NCBI GenBank assembly: GCA_016934515.1
Contig: JAFGSR010000013.1
Location: 1-40,572, forward strand
DNA from: Sedimentisphaerales bacterium
Lineage (GTDB): Bacteria; Planctomycetota; Phycisphaerae; Sedimentisphaerales; SM23-30
Length of the DNA: 40,572 nucleotides
Direction: 5' to 3'
The notes below the pieces were generated by a model. It did no database searches, was not told the origin of the DNA, and worked only from the letters and a program-made list of their open reading frames with translations. The position numbers were made by a program, and so were the translations under genes. Positions 8,967-18,009 of this stretch are shown in pieces (position 1 is the first letter of the stretch; each line of letters begins with the position of its first letter).

Positions 8967-10292
8967 CTATCCAGCATATTTTTGCAATATTACCGTGTTA
9001 TTCTGGCCCCCAAATCCAAAGGAATTAGACATAACAACATCCACTTTGGCTTTGCGAGGAACGTTCGGTACATAATCCAGATCCAACTCCGGGTCCGGAT
9101 TTTCCAGATTAATCGTCTGCGGCAAAATCTGATCCCGAATCGCCAGCACACAAGTAATAAACTCCACCACACCTGCCGCCGCAATCAAATGCCCCAGCAT
9201 GCTTTTGACGCTGCTGACCGGAATCTTATACGCCTGCCCGCCAAAAACGGCCTTGATTACTAAAGTCTCAATGGAATCATTCTCGCGGGTCCCTGTGCCG
9301 TGCGAACTGATATAATCAATGTCAGTCAGCCCCATCCCCGCGTCCGCCAAAGCCAGTTTCACCGCACTGATACCGCCGCGACCTTCTTCATGCTGATCCG
9401 TAATCCGAAACGCATCGGCTGTACTGCCGTAGCCCACAATTTCGGCCAGAATCTTCGCGCCGCGGGCCTGAGCACTTTCCAGACTTTCCAAAATTACCGC
9501 CCCGGCACCCTCGGACAATACAAATCCATCCCGATCCCGCTCAAAAGGCCGCGACGCACCCTTGGGATTGTCGTTACGCGTCGATAAAGCTGTCAAACGA
9601 TTGAATCCCGTAAGACCCAGGGGATGAATCATCGAATGCGTTCCGCCGGCCAACATAACGTCCGCATCACCGTTGCGAATCAACTCCAACGCCTGACCAA
9701 TCGCCTGGGTACTGGCTGCACAAGCCGTCAAACAACTCAGACAAGGACCACGCAACTTGAACAACTGCGACAGATGGGCGCCCGGCATGTTCGGCTCCTG
9801 CTCCAGTTCTCGCACCTTATCCATCCGCGACAAAGCAACCTGAGACCATTTCGACCAGTTAACATCCTTAGCTTCACTATCCCAGCCTTCCACTAACGCT
9901 GCTATAAATTGCTCAAAATCCAACGGTCCTTCACCAGCTCCCAGATAAATCCCCACCCGATCCGCAGCCGGCACCGATGGACCCGAGTTCTGCCCATCCA
10001 GATTGTCCGGTAATCCCGCCTGACGCCAAGCCTGCAACGCCGCCCCAATCATGAATCCGCTGTTGCGACCCGACAACCTGTGGCTCTCAACCACCTCTGC
10101 CGGCACCGCCGCCATCGGATCATAATCCCGAACCTGGCCCGAAAACTGCGTCGGAAAGGTACTGGCGTCAAACAAATCGGTCTTGGCAACACCGCTGTTG
10201 CCTGCCAAAATGCTCTGCCACATCTGCTCAACATCCGCACCCAAAGGCGTTACCACGCCCATCCCGGTTATCACTACTCGACGACATTCCAT
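8967..10292 (-). CDS. Beta-ketoacyl-ACP synthase (FabF/KS-alpha-like), catalytically complete
   Basis: Active-site Cys in LTACAASTQAIGQA, His in SSHGTGTREND, K/H in SVKSMLGHLIAAAG, SNSFGFGGQN. Confidence 0.93.
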   Translation of the reverse strand: MECRRVVITGMGVVTPLGADVEQMWQSILAGNSGVAKTDLFDASTFPTQFSGQVRDYDPMAAVPAEVVESHRLSGRNSGFMIGAALQAWRQAGLPDNLDGQNSGPSVPAADRVGIYLGAGEGPLDFEQFIAALVEGWDSEAKDVNWSKWSQVALSRMDKVRELEQEPNMPGAHLSQLFKLRGPCLSCLTACAASTQAIGQALELIRNGDADVMLAGGTHSMIHPLGLTGFNRLTALSTRNDNPKGASRPFERDRDGFVLSEGAGAVILESLESAQARGAKILAEIVGYGSTADAFRITDQHEEGRGGISAVKLALADAGMGLTDIDYISSHGTGTRENDSIETLVIKAVFGGQAYKIPVSSVKSMLGHLIAAAGVVEFITCVLAIRDQILPQTINLENPDPELDLDYVPNVPRKAKVDVVMSNSFGFGGQNNTVILQKYAG

Positions 10293-10355
10293 CTGGACCT
10301 CTTATATTTATCGCTTTTTCGTTTACGTTGTTTTCAAGCAAAACTTCACTGATTT

Positions 10356-11681
10356 TCACTCAGAAAACTTGCTTAACGACATAGCCGCGGTCTGACCGCC
10401 GTACGTATAACTGCTGCACACGGCATTTTGCATTGCCACCTGCCGCACTTCATCGCCGCCCAGCTTTAACCCGCATTCAACCAAAGGCTTTTCACAATTC
10501 ACCATCGGGGCCACCTTGCCATCGGTCAGCGCCAGCACCGTCGAAACAAAATCGATTGCCGCCGCTCCCGCCCCACAATTGCCCACCCGGCTTTTGGTAA
10601 CCTGAACCTCAAGCTCCCGGGCATGATCGCCAAAGGCATTCACAATCGCTCTGGCTTCAGCCTGATCGTCACTCAGAACTCCCAAACCGTGCGGCACCAG
10701 CAAATCAACCTGATCAGGCGAAAGACCACCACCCTGCAAAGCCTTTTCAATCGCAATCGTTATCCCCCGGGCATTAGGTTCAGGTGTAACAAAATCATCA
10801 CTGAAATTACAAGACACTCCAAAACCGGTTATCTCCGCGTAAATCTTCGCTCCCCGGCTTCGAGCTTGCTCCAACTCCTCCAGCACCACAATCCCGCCCC
10901 CTTCGCCCAGTACCGTACCATCCGCTTCCTGGTCAAAAGGCCGACAAGATTCTTTCGGTCGATCGTTATATTTCGTACTCAACCGGCCTTGCAAACTCTG
11001 ACGAACCAGACTCAACGGATTTATCTTGCATTCCGCACCGCCGGCCACCATCACGTCCGCCCGATCCCGCTTAATCGTCAGATACGCTTCACCAATCGAC
11101 AGCAAACCCGAAATTTCCGCACAGGTAATCGAATTGTTCGGCCCCTGAAAATCATGAATAATACTCACGTGGCAGCCCAGCATATTCGGCAAATACTTCA
11201 ACAGCCACAACGGCGTCAATTGTTCCATCCCCTCGCCGCCCCACTTGCTTAGACTGAACTTGCCATCCTCGATAGCGTGTTCCACCGCCGAGCCTAATTC
11301 CACCAGGTCACAACAGATCAGCCCGGCACCGATAATCACTCCGCTACGCGTCGGTTCTATCCCAACCGCTTCGCCATCATTTACCGTTCCTCTGGTCTTC
11401 AGCCCCGCGTCCCGAACAGCTCCGTCCGCCGCAACCACCGCCAGTTCAATATCTCGCGACATCAACTTGGTCGCTTTACGATGAAACTTGGGTACCAGCT
11501 TGTTAACCTTGATTTCGCCCACTTCCCCCCCCACCTGACAGCCAAACTCAACCGGATCAAATCCACCAATCCGATCGATCCCTACTGCCCCGGCCAGCAT
11601 CCCCTGCCAGAAAGCGTCCCGGTCATTGCCCAGTGCCGAACTTATTCCCAGTCCCGTTACTACTACTCGACGATCTGCCAT
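10356..11681 (-). CDS. Beta-ketoacyl synthase homologue with degenerate active site (chain-length-factor/KS-beta-like)
   Basis: KS fold motifs (MVAGGAECKINPLS, GTVLGEGGGIVVLEE) but the catalytic Cys position is Glu (GPNNSITCAEISG) and the second His is Asn (TKSRVGNCGAG). Confidence 0.88.
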   Translation of the reverse strand: MADRRVVVTGLGISSALGNDRDAFWQGMLAGAVGIDRIGGFDPVEFGCQVGGEVGEIKVNKLVPKFHRKATKLMSRDIELAVVAADGAVRDAGLKTRGTVNDGEAVGIEPTRSGVIIGAGLICCDLVELGSAVEHAIEDGKFSLSKWGGEGMEQLTPLWLLKYLPNMLGCHVSIIHDFQGPNNSITCAEISGLLSIGEAYLTIKRDRADVMVAGGAECKINPLSLVRQSLQGRLSTKYNDRPKESCRPFDQEADGTVLGEGGGIVVLEELEQARSRGAKIYAEITGFGVSCNFSDDFVTPEPNARGITIAIEKALQGGGLSPDQVDLLVPHGLGVLSDDQAEARAIVNAFGDHARELEVQVTKSRVGNCGAGAAAIDFVSTVLALTDGKVAPMVNCEKPLVECGLKLGGDEVRQVAMQNAVCSSYTYGGQTAAMSLSKFSE

Positions 11682-11757
11682 GATTTCTCACTAGATTTCA
11701 AAAAAGCCTGATTATTTTTTAGGCCGCAAATATCAAAATTGCCGCGTTCAGCCGCAA

Positions 11758-12240
11758 TCATTCTTTGGCGCTGTCCACCTTGTAGCCCCGCAACAAATCC
11801 ATAAACTGATCATTATCAAACACAAAATTCTCTTCCGGAAATTCCATCCCGCCCATATTCTGATCGATGTGACTGAACATCAATCCGATCTCCGCCAACA
11901 ATTCATCTCCGCGGGTAATGCGCCCGCTTATCGTCGCCGCCTCGGCGGCCAGGTTCTCCACCGTCGCCTCCAGCCGCAACTGATCCCCCGGACGAGCCTC
12001 CATGTAAAAAATCGCCTTGTTCACCTTGGCCAGAATCACCTTCTCCTTAAAATCCCGCGCCTCTCCCACCAGTATCCCGCTCGTCTGGGCCATCGCCTCG
12101 ATCAGCAACGGCGCCGGCATCACCGGATATCCCGGAAAATGATCGTGCAGGTGCTCCTCTGCCATGCTCACGTTCTTGATCGATACCGCGCGCTTGCCCG
12201 ACTCAAACTCCACAAACTTATCTATCCATATCCAACGCAC
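11758..12240 (-). CDS. FabZ/FabA-like (hotdog) 3-hydroxyacyl-ACP dehydratase
   Basis: HLHDHFPGYPVMPAPLLIEAMAQTSGIL hotdog active-site motif. Confidence 0.88.
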   Translation of the reverse strand: MRWIWIDKFVEFESGKRAVSIKNVSMAEEHLHDHFPGYPVMPAPLLIEAMAQTSGILVGEARDFKEKVILAKVNKAIFYMEARPGDQLRLEATVENLAAEAATISGRITRGDELLAEIGLMFSHIDQNMGGMEFPEENFVFDNDQFMDLLRGYKVDSAKE

Positions 12241-12375
12241 TTAGCAACCTCAATCCGCAGCTTGTTAATCTTACAGAACCGCAAAATAACTCCCCCGCGC
12301 AGCACCAAACCTCGGCGCAGCCAAATCAGCAGATACCAGGTTAAAACCTGACACCCCAAACCGGCAAAAGCATGT

Positions 12376-12798
12376 TTAGCTATTCACTTTGCCTTCGATA
12401 TAGTTAATTATGGATTTAACCTGGAACAAATCCGGAATCTTATTCAGATCAGGATCTTTCTCGAACTCTGTAAAATCGACGTGAGGCATCGAACTCTTCA
12501 ACTGAGCCACACCCACTTCGGTCAGTTTGCCGTCGCTTACCAGATCAGGGTTGTTTTGCAGATTCTCTGCCGGAAACAACTCTTCCCGGGGAATCTTAAT
12601 CCCAAACGACTTCTCCAGTTGAAACACAATATCCAGAAAATCAATGCTCTCCGCACCCAGGTCGCCCATCAAGGTCGCGCCTTCCGATATCTCATCGTCA
12701 TCAACTCCCAGGGCTTCAACCAGAATTTCACTTACCTTGTCGTATATTTCCTCACGACTCATCGACATAATTGCTTTACCTCCAGCTAATCTTGACAC
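12376..12798 (-). CDS. Acyl carrier protein, elongated atypical form
   Basis: MSREEIYDKVSEILVEALGVDDDEISEGATLMGDLGAESIDFLDIVFQLEKSFGIKIP; predicted phosphopantetheine Ser in GAESID; extra segment of about 40 aa before the last helix. Likely start is one of the internal Met codons (MSMSREE). Confidence 0.92.
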   Translation of the reverse strand: MSRLAGGKAIMSMSREEIYDKVSEILVEALGVDDDEISEGATLMGDLGAESIDFLDIVFQLEKSFGIKIPREELFPAENLQNNPDLVSDGKLTEVGVAQLKSSMPHVDFTEFEKDPDLNKIPDLFQVKSIINYIEGKVNS

Positions 12799-13301
12799 GC
12801 ACCTACCAGTTTGGCACGATGTTTCATTTCAATAATTATTCGCTCGTCAACTTCCGCCCAGTCGGCGTTTTGTTCCGACAAATTAAAATGCTTCAATTTC
12901 AGCCGGGCTTCTACCGTCGGCGTATCGTCAACATAACCGCTACCCACAAAGCTGCTTTCGCCGGCTTCAATTTTTTTGGCCACCAGTTCCATCCGCAATA
13001 TATTGCCCGGCTTGACAAAACTCTTGTATTTTATATTCCGCGCTTCCCGCATAACAATCACACTCTGGGAAAAATTATTGGTCACTCGAACCAGCATCGC
13101 CGCGGATTGTACCAATGCTTCGAGCATCATCACCCCCGGCAGCACCGGGAACGTCGGAAAATGATCCGCCAGATATTCCTCCCCCAGCGACAAAGCCTTC
13201 ACCGACGAGATCTTCTCACCCGGCACCAGTTCCGTCACTTTATCCAGTAATATAAATCGCATTTGTTCTCCCGCCGCCATCCTTACTCTGGCGACCATCA
13301 C
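12786..13301 (-). CDS. FabZ/FabA-like (hotdog) 3-hydroxyacyl-ACP dehydratase
   Basis: EEYLADHFPTFPVLPGVMMLEALVQSAAMLV hotdog active-site motif. Confidence 0.87.
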   Translation of the reverse strand: MMVARVRMAAGEQMRFILLDKVTELVPGEKISSVKALSLGEEYLADHFPTFPVLPGVMMLEALVQSAAMLVRVTNNFSQSVIVMREARNIKYKSFVKPGNILRMELVAKKIEAGESSFVGSGYVDDTPTVEARLKLKHFNLSEQNADWAEVDERIIIEMKHRAKLVGACQD

Positions 13302-13432
13302 GGCTATATTTAACGACTCAACAGCCTTTTGTCAATTGGCTGCTTATTCACCCCGAATAATCACAGCCGGGCTGGAACATATCAATATCAAGATGATTTG
13401 TCAATCCAACAAAACCAACCGAGTTTGTCCGA

Positions 13433-14539
13433 TCAAACCAGCGAAATCAGACGCTCAATTCCCTTGGCGATCATTTCATCACTGGTTGCGTAACTGAGCC
13501 TGAAATGACTGTCCTGTTCCGAAAACACCGATCCCGGTATCACCAGCACGTCATTTTTAATCGCTTTTTCCACAAAAGCCGTCGCGTCGCCGCCCGGAGC
13601 CGCTACAAATGCGTAAAACGCCCCTTCCAGCTTGACCAAATCGAATTTATCCTTCAATCCGTCATAAATCATATCCCGTTTTCGATGGTAATCCGCAATA
13701 TGACCCGAAATATCACATTGCAAAGCTGCCATCGTCGCCAACTGAAACGGATGCGGAGCACACACAAACGTGTACTGCTGCAACGTCGCCATCGCATCGG
13801 CCAAACCTGACAAATGCTCCGGAACCGCCACATAACCCAGCCGCCACCCCGGCACCCCGTAACACTTCGAAAAACTCCGCATTACCATCGTATTTTCGTA
13901 GTAATGACCGATGCTGTCCGCTTGCCCGTCATAAGTAAATTCCCGGTAGATCTCATCCGAAAGCACCAACAAATCCCTTCGCTGGGCAAATCCCGCAATC
14001 TCTTTCAATCGCTCAGTCTGGTACAAAACACCCGTCGGATTCGCCGGCGAATTAACAAAAAGCACCTTGCTCTTAGCGTCCGCCGCCTTGTCCAGCCGCT
14101 CACAGGTCAATCCAAAATCCGGATAAGTGTTCACAAACTGACATTTCCCCCCGTTCAGATTCACCAGGTGACGATAACTCACAAAGTAAGGATCCGGAAT
14201 CAGCACACCATCCCCGGCATTCACCGTCGCCATTAACGACAACGTCAACGCCCCGCTCAATCCGCAGGTAATTAACACCGATGGATTCGACCAGCCAAAT
14301 TCCCGGCTGATTCGCCCGGCCAACTCCTCGCGCAACTGGGCCAAACCTGACGTAACCGTGTAGCCCGACTTATCCGATTCAATCGCCTCAATCGCGGCAC
14401 GCTTCATCTCGGCTGGAGCACCAAAATCCGGCTCTCCAATACTGAAGTTCACCGGGTCTTTCATCGTCGCCGCCATCTGCCATATCCGGCGTATGCCCGA
14501 CGCTTCTATACAATCCAATCTCTCCGCGATGTAATCCAT
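13433..14539 (-). CDS. PLP-dependent class I/II aminotransferase (aspartate aminotransferase-like)
   Basis: NSPANPTGVLY, LVLSDEIYREFTYDG, MRSFSKCYGVPGWRLGY (PLP Lys), HFRLSYATSDE. Confidence 0.93.
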   Translation of the reverse strand: MDYIAERLDCIEASGIRRIWQMAATMKDPVNFSIGEPDFGAPAEMKRAAIEAIESDKSGYTVTSGLAQLREELAGRISREFGWSNPSVLITCGLSGALTLSLMATVNAGDGVLIPDPYFVSYRHLVNLNGGKCQFVNTYPDFGLTCERLDKAADAKSKVLFVNSPANPTGVLYQTERLKEIAGFAQRRDLLVLSDEIYREFTYDGQADSIGHYYENTMVMRSFSKCYGVPGWRLGYVAVPEHLSGLADAMATLQQYTFVCAPHPFQLATMAALQCDISGHIADYHRKRDMIYDGLKDKFDLVKLEGAFYAFVAAPGGDATAFVEKAIKNDVLVIPGSVFSEQDSHFRLSYATSDEMIAKGIERLISLV

Positions 14540-14655
14540 GCTTACTTACCCTTGAACTCAGGCTGGAACCGTTTCCAAAACCAAAAAAATCGACGGTTTC
14601 AGTAAACTTATCGACGATTTTTTTAGTTTTAAAATTGCTTTTAATTAGAAGTTGA

Positions 14656-14898
14656 TCATTCAGTTTTCTCGCCGGCTTCAGTTGTTTCAGCAGCGCCTTC
14701 TTCTCCCTCCTTGGCTTTCTTGGTCTTCTTGCCCGCCGCCAGCTTACGATGCGCTACTTTCGGCAATCCAAACACGCTGTCTTTGTCTTCACTCCAAAGC
14801 TCTTCATCCGCCAGCTTTTCCAAACGCTCTACACGCTTTAAAACATTGCGATGACGAGTTAACGCGTCACGTGACTTTAATGAACGGTCTAACGACAT
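14656..14898 (-). CDS. PVC-type small basic protein
   Basis: 80 aa; MSLDRSLKSRDALTRHRNVLKRVERLEKL matches the chlamydial/verrucomicrobial/planctomycetal small basic protein family as I know it; acidic C-terminal tail. Confidence 0.75.
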   Translation of the reverse strand: MSLDRSLKSRDALTRHRNVLKRVERLEKLADEELWSEDKDSVFGLPKVAHRKLAAGKKTKKAKEGEEGAAETTEAGEKTE

Positions 14899-14968
14899 TC
14901 AAATTTCTCCTAAACAACAATATTCTTCAAATTAATTTACAAATTCAACAAAACAACCGATTCAACAT

Positions 14969-15000
14969 GTCATGCCCGACTTGATCGGGCATCCAGTCTT
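14969..15000 (+). repeat. Extragenic palindrome (tgtcatgcccgacttgatcgggcatccagtctt)
   Basis: 8-bp perfect stem ATGCCCGA/TCGGGCAT with 5-nt loop CTTGA (14972-14992), intergenic. Confidence 0.7.
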
Positions 15001-15048
15001 AAAAACACACCGTGAACTTCATGCAATTCATGATTAATAAAACAAAAA

Positions 15049-15077
15049 CTCTCTGTGCTCTCTGTGAGCTCTGTGGC
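15049..15077 (+). repeat. Short tandem repeat, about 9-bp period (ctctctgtg ctctctgtg ag ctctgtggc)
   Basis: Two exact CTCTCTGTG units followed by a diverged third unit, intergenic. Confidence 0.65.
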
Positions 15078-15127
15078 AATTCTTTTTGCTTTTTGCGGCT
15101 TTTTAATTCTCATCAAATCAACTTGCT

Positions 15128-16324
15128 TCAACGTCCGACTTTTCCCGTTATCGACTCATCCTTCACCGGAAAAGCCGACGAAAAAGTGCTCGGATTAAAC
15201 GGCGTAGCGCCTCGGGGCTTTTCACTGTTGTATTTAGCTCCTAACTCCTTAACCTTAGCTTTTAGCTCACTCAGCTTGGCATCGCTGCTGCTCGAAGCTG
15301 AATAACCCGAATACAGCACCCATCGACTGCTCTGTTTGCCTATTCCGGTCATAATCCCTTTTTTATTAAAATATTCCTGCACCGCTACCAGATCACGCTG
15401 ATTAGTCGATCCGCACAAAATCAACCGCCAACCACCGTTTTGCGTCGTAACTCCTGGTGCAGTCCGGCCGGCACCGCCGGCCGGTGTATTCGTAGCAGCA
15501 CGGGTGGTTCCGCTTCCCGTTGCGGCTCCCGGCGAAGTTGCAACTCCCGACCCGCCCGGAAGCGCGCTCTCATAACGAGCACCGCTTCGGCCCGAATCTG
15601 ACCCAACAGCACGATTGCCCGAACCTGCTCCCGACGCCGTATCCTTCGTACCCGGCCGATCCCAAACGTCCGGACGCGCCGGAACCGAACCCAAATCCGC
15701 CGTTGATCCATCACCGCCTTGCCCTGTACCGCCCGGGCCCGCTGCAGAACTATCTATCAAACCGGCCTGATTCATAGCCGCGTTTTTCCCGCTATGCTGG
15801 CCAATACGATATATTACACCCATCACAAACAACAAACCCAGCAACACCACGCATCCCACCCATAATGGAAAAAGCAGACTGATTTTCCGGTCTTCCATAC
15901 CAAAAGAAAATTCTTTTGCCTCCTCATCTTTCGCCTGGGCCGATTGGTCTTCCAAACCCAAATTACCCAATCGCTTGCCGAACGCCATGCCACTCGGGGT
16001 CGATACCTTCGCTCCAACACCCGAAATCGCCGACGAATCAGCCAAAACTGGCTGCTTCTCAACCTGCTGACCGGCCTGCCCCGACGTTGAACCGGGCTGC
16101 TCAACTTGCACCTTAGCTGGCTGCTTTACCGTCTGCGGTATAAATGGCTTACCCGATACCGTCTTCGGCACCGCTATCGCCTGGACTCCCGCACGCATCG
16201 GTTCGGTCTTTCTTTTCTGGCCATAAAACCACTTCGGCGTCTCTATTGAACCTCGACCATCTGGCTTTAACGGCCCCTTTCCTATCAATTCATACAACGC
16301 CGGTTTGTCTTTTTTGCCTGCCAT
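15128..16324 (-). CDS. Single-pass membrane protein with low-complexity Gly/Ser/Ala linker and C-terminal SPOR-like domain
   Basis: TM segment ISLLFPLWVGCVVLLGLLFVMGVIY; repetitive GS-rich linker; C-terminal GGWRLILCGSTNQRDLVAVQEYFNKKGIMTGIGKQSSRWVLYSGYSASSSSDAKLSELKAKVKELG is SPOR-like. Confidence 0.65.
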   Translation of the reverse strand: MAGKKDKPALYELIGKGPLKPDGRGSIETPKWFYGQKRKTEPMRAGVQAIAVPKTVSGKPFIPQTVKQPAKVQVEQPGSTSGQAGQQVEKQPVLADSSAISGVGAKVSTPSGMAFGKRLGNLGLEDQSAQAKDEEAKEFSFGMEDRKISLLFPLWVGCVVLLGLLFVMGVIYRIGQHSGKNAAMNQAGLIDSSAAGPGGTGQGGDGSTADLGSVPARPDVWDRPGTKDTASGAGSGNRAVGSDSGRSGARYESALPGGSGVATSPGAATGSGTTRAATNTPAGGAGRTAPGVTTQNGGWRLILCGSTNQRDLVAVQEYFNKKGIMTGIGKQSSRWVLYSGYSASSSSDAKLSELKAKVKELGAKYNSEKPRGATPFNPSTFSSAFPVKDESITGKVGR

Positions 16325-16701
16325 TTTGAGCTTCCTTTCTCGCCGCCAGGCGCAAACACCGTCATTAAAACACCTTACATCTCTTACTATCTAAAAAATC
16401 CTACGTCGGGATATATACAGACTCTCCGCACATACTTACATAACAGCCATGTTTAATAGCAGATTTCTACGACAATTGCAATGGTTTTCCCCCTTTTTGA
16501 CATTTATTTTAATCCCGCAATAATATTTATCACTTACCATAATTTTACTATCAACCTTGATAATGACATTTTTTACTTGACAATCCCCCTTATCTTCAAT
16601 AGGTTCCCTCAATTACGGTGTTTTCTTGTTCATGTCGGACCGATTCCGGCACTGGAAAACTAAGACTTTTAAGTGCCTGTTATTAAGTAGGTTAGGATAT
16701 T

Positions 16702-16884
16702 ATGCTCCCGGTAAAAAAAACCTCAAAATGCCGCACCCGCACCCGTCGCAGTCATCACGCTGTCAAACCGGTCAATTACTCCATCTGCAAAAATTGCAAC
16801 AATGCTAAATTGCCCCATGCCGTCTGCGGAAGCTGTGGGTACGTTAATCCCAATTTAAAACTGGATCTAGGCAAGGAAAGCTGA
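16702..16884 (+). CDS. rpmF: 50S ribosomal protein L32
   Basis: 60 aa; CRTRTRRSHHAVKPVNYSICKNCNNAKLPHAVCGSCGYVNPN with zinc-binding Cys pairs; directly upstream of plsX as usual. Confidence 0.9.
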   Translation: MLPVKKTSKCRTRTRRSHHAVKPVNYSICKNCNNAKLPHAVCGSCGYVNPNLKLDLGKES

Positions 16885-16907
16885 CCTTCCTTAGGTAGGA
16901 TTATCCA

Positions 16908-17903
16908 ATGCGTATTGCTCTCGATGCCATGGGCGGCGATAATGCTCCTCAAGCCATTATTGCCGGGGCCTTGGATTCTATTGACGATCTCAACGGTGAT
17001 CAACTGGTCCTTTTTGGCGATGAGAATCAGATTCTTGAGTGTTTGGGACCACCAAAACGCTGGCAGGATCACATCTCCGTCGTTCATGCCCCAGAGGTCG
17101 TCGCTATGGACGATGCCCCCGTTGATGCCGTCCGAAAAAAACGCAAAAGCTCCATGGCCCTCATGACCAAAGCCGTCGCAAACGGCGAGGTGGACGCCAC
17201 TATCAGTGCCGGAAACACCGGTGCCTTTGTCGCCGTCAGCCAAATGAGACTCAGAAACCTGCCCGGGGTCCTCAGGCCCGGCATCCTGGTCGTTTTTCCC
17301 ACTTTCGCCGGCCCCGTCATTCTTTGCGACGTCGGGGCCAACATCGCCCCCAAGCCCGCTCACATGCACCAGTACGCTCAGATGGCCACCATCTACGCCC
17401 GCGATGTCGTCGGCATCGAAAATCCCACCGTCGGACTGGTCAGTATCGGACAGGAAGACGCCAAGGGTAATGAACTCGTAAAAAAAGTCAATCACTTGCT
17501 CCGCGAGGACCGGCACATTAATTTCATCGGCAATGTCGAAACTCGCGACTTCCTCAATCGCCCTGCTGACGCTGTCATCTGCGACGGCTTCGTCGGCAAC
17601 ATCGTTCTAAAACTCACCGAGGGACTCGCCGAAGGTCTCTTCAAAGCCATTAAGTTGGAAATCGCCAAAGAAAATCCCGAACTGCTCGAAAAACTACAAC
17701 CCGCCATTGACCGCCTCTATTCGAGGCACGATTACAACGAATATGGCGCTGCTCCCCTGCTCGGTGTTGACGGAACCTGCATGATCTGTCACGGCTCCAG
17801 CGACGCCCGGGCCATCAAAAACGCCATATTGAAAACCCAAAAACAACTCCGACTCGGCATCAATGATAAAATCGTTAATGAAGTTAAAAACAAAACCTCT
17901 TAA
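16908..17903 (+). CDS. plsX: Phosphate acyltransferase PlsX
   Basis: MRIALDAMGGDNAPQAIIAGAL start; SAGNTGAFVA; LCDVGANIAPKP; FIGNVETRDFLNRPADAVICDGFVGNIVLKLTEG. Confidence 0.96.
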   Translation: MRIALDAMGGDNAPQAIIAGALDSIDDLNGDQLVLFGDENQILECLGPPKRWQDHISVVHAPEVVAMDDAPVDAVRKKRKSSMALMTKAVANGEVDATISAGNTGAFVAVSQMRLRNLPGVLRPGILVVFPTFAGPVILCDVGANIAPKPAHMHQYAQMATIYARDVVGIENPTVGLVSIGQEDAKGNELVKKVNHLLREDRHINFIGNVETRDFLNRPADAVICDGFVGNIVLKLTEGLAEGLFKAIKLEIAKENPELLEKLQPAIDRLYSRHDYNEYGAAPLLGVDGTCMICHGSSDARAIKNAILKTQKQLRLGINDKIVNEVKNKTS

Positions 17904-18009
17904 AGCCCCTGACAAAAAACACCAAAATCTTAATTCAAACTTTTGCTGTTTATGAATATTTTTGTTAGTGGTATAAATTTTCATCACATTTAATAGAGAT
18001 AACAAAACC

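Noticed and set aside
4768-13301. Assigning the cluster firmly as aryl polyene or ladderane biosynthesis
   Set aside because: No ammonia-lyase, dedicated ketoreductase, acyltransferase set or radical SAM/desaturase genes seen; only the KS/CLF/DH/ACP core is shared.
14866-14883. TCACGTGA core (gcgtcacgtgactt) as a second parS site
   Set aside because: Flanks do not match TGTT...AACA and it lies inside the small basic protein coding sequence.
16776-17516. 246-aa minus-strand ORF overlapping rpmF and plsX
   Set aside because: Shadow ORF of plsX and L32; both sense proteins are unmistakable.
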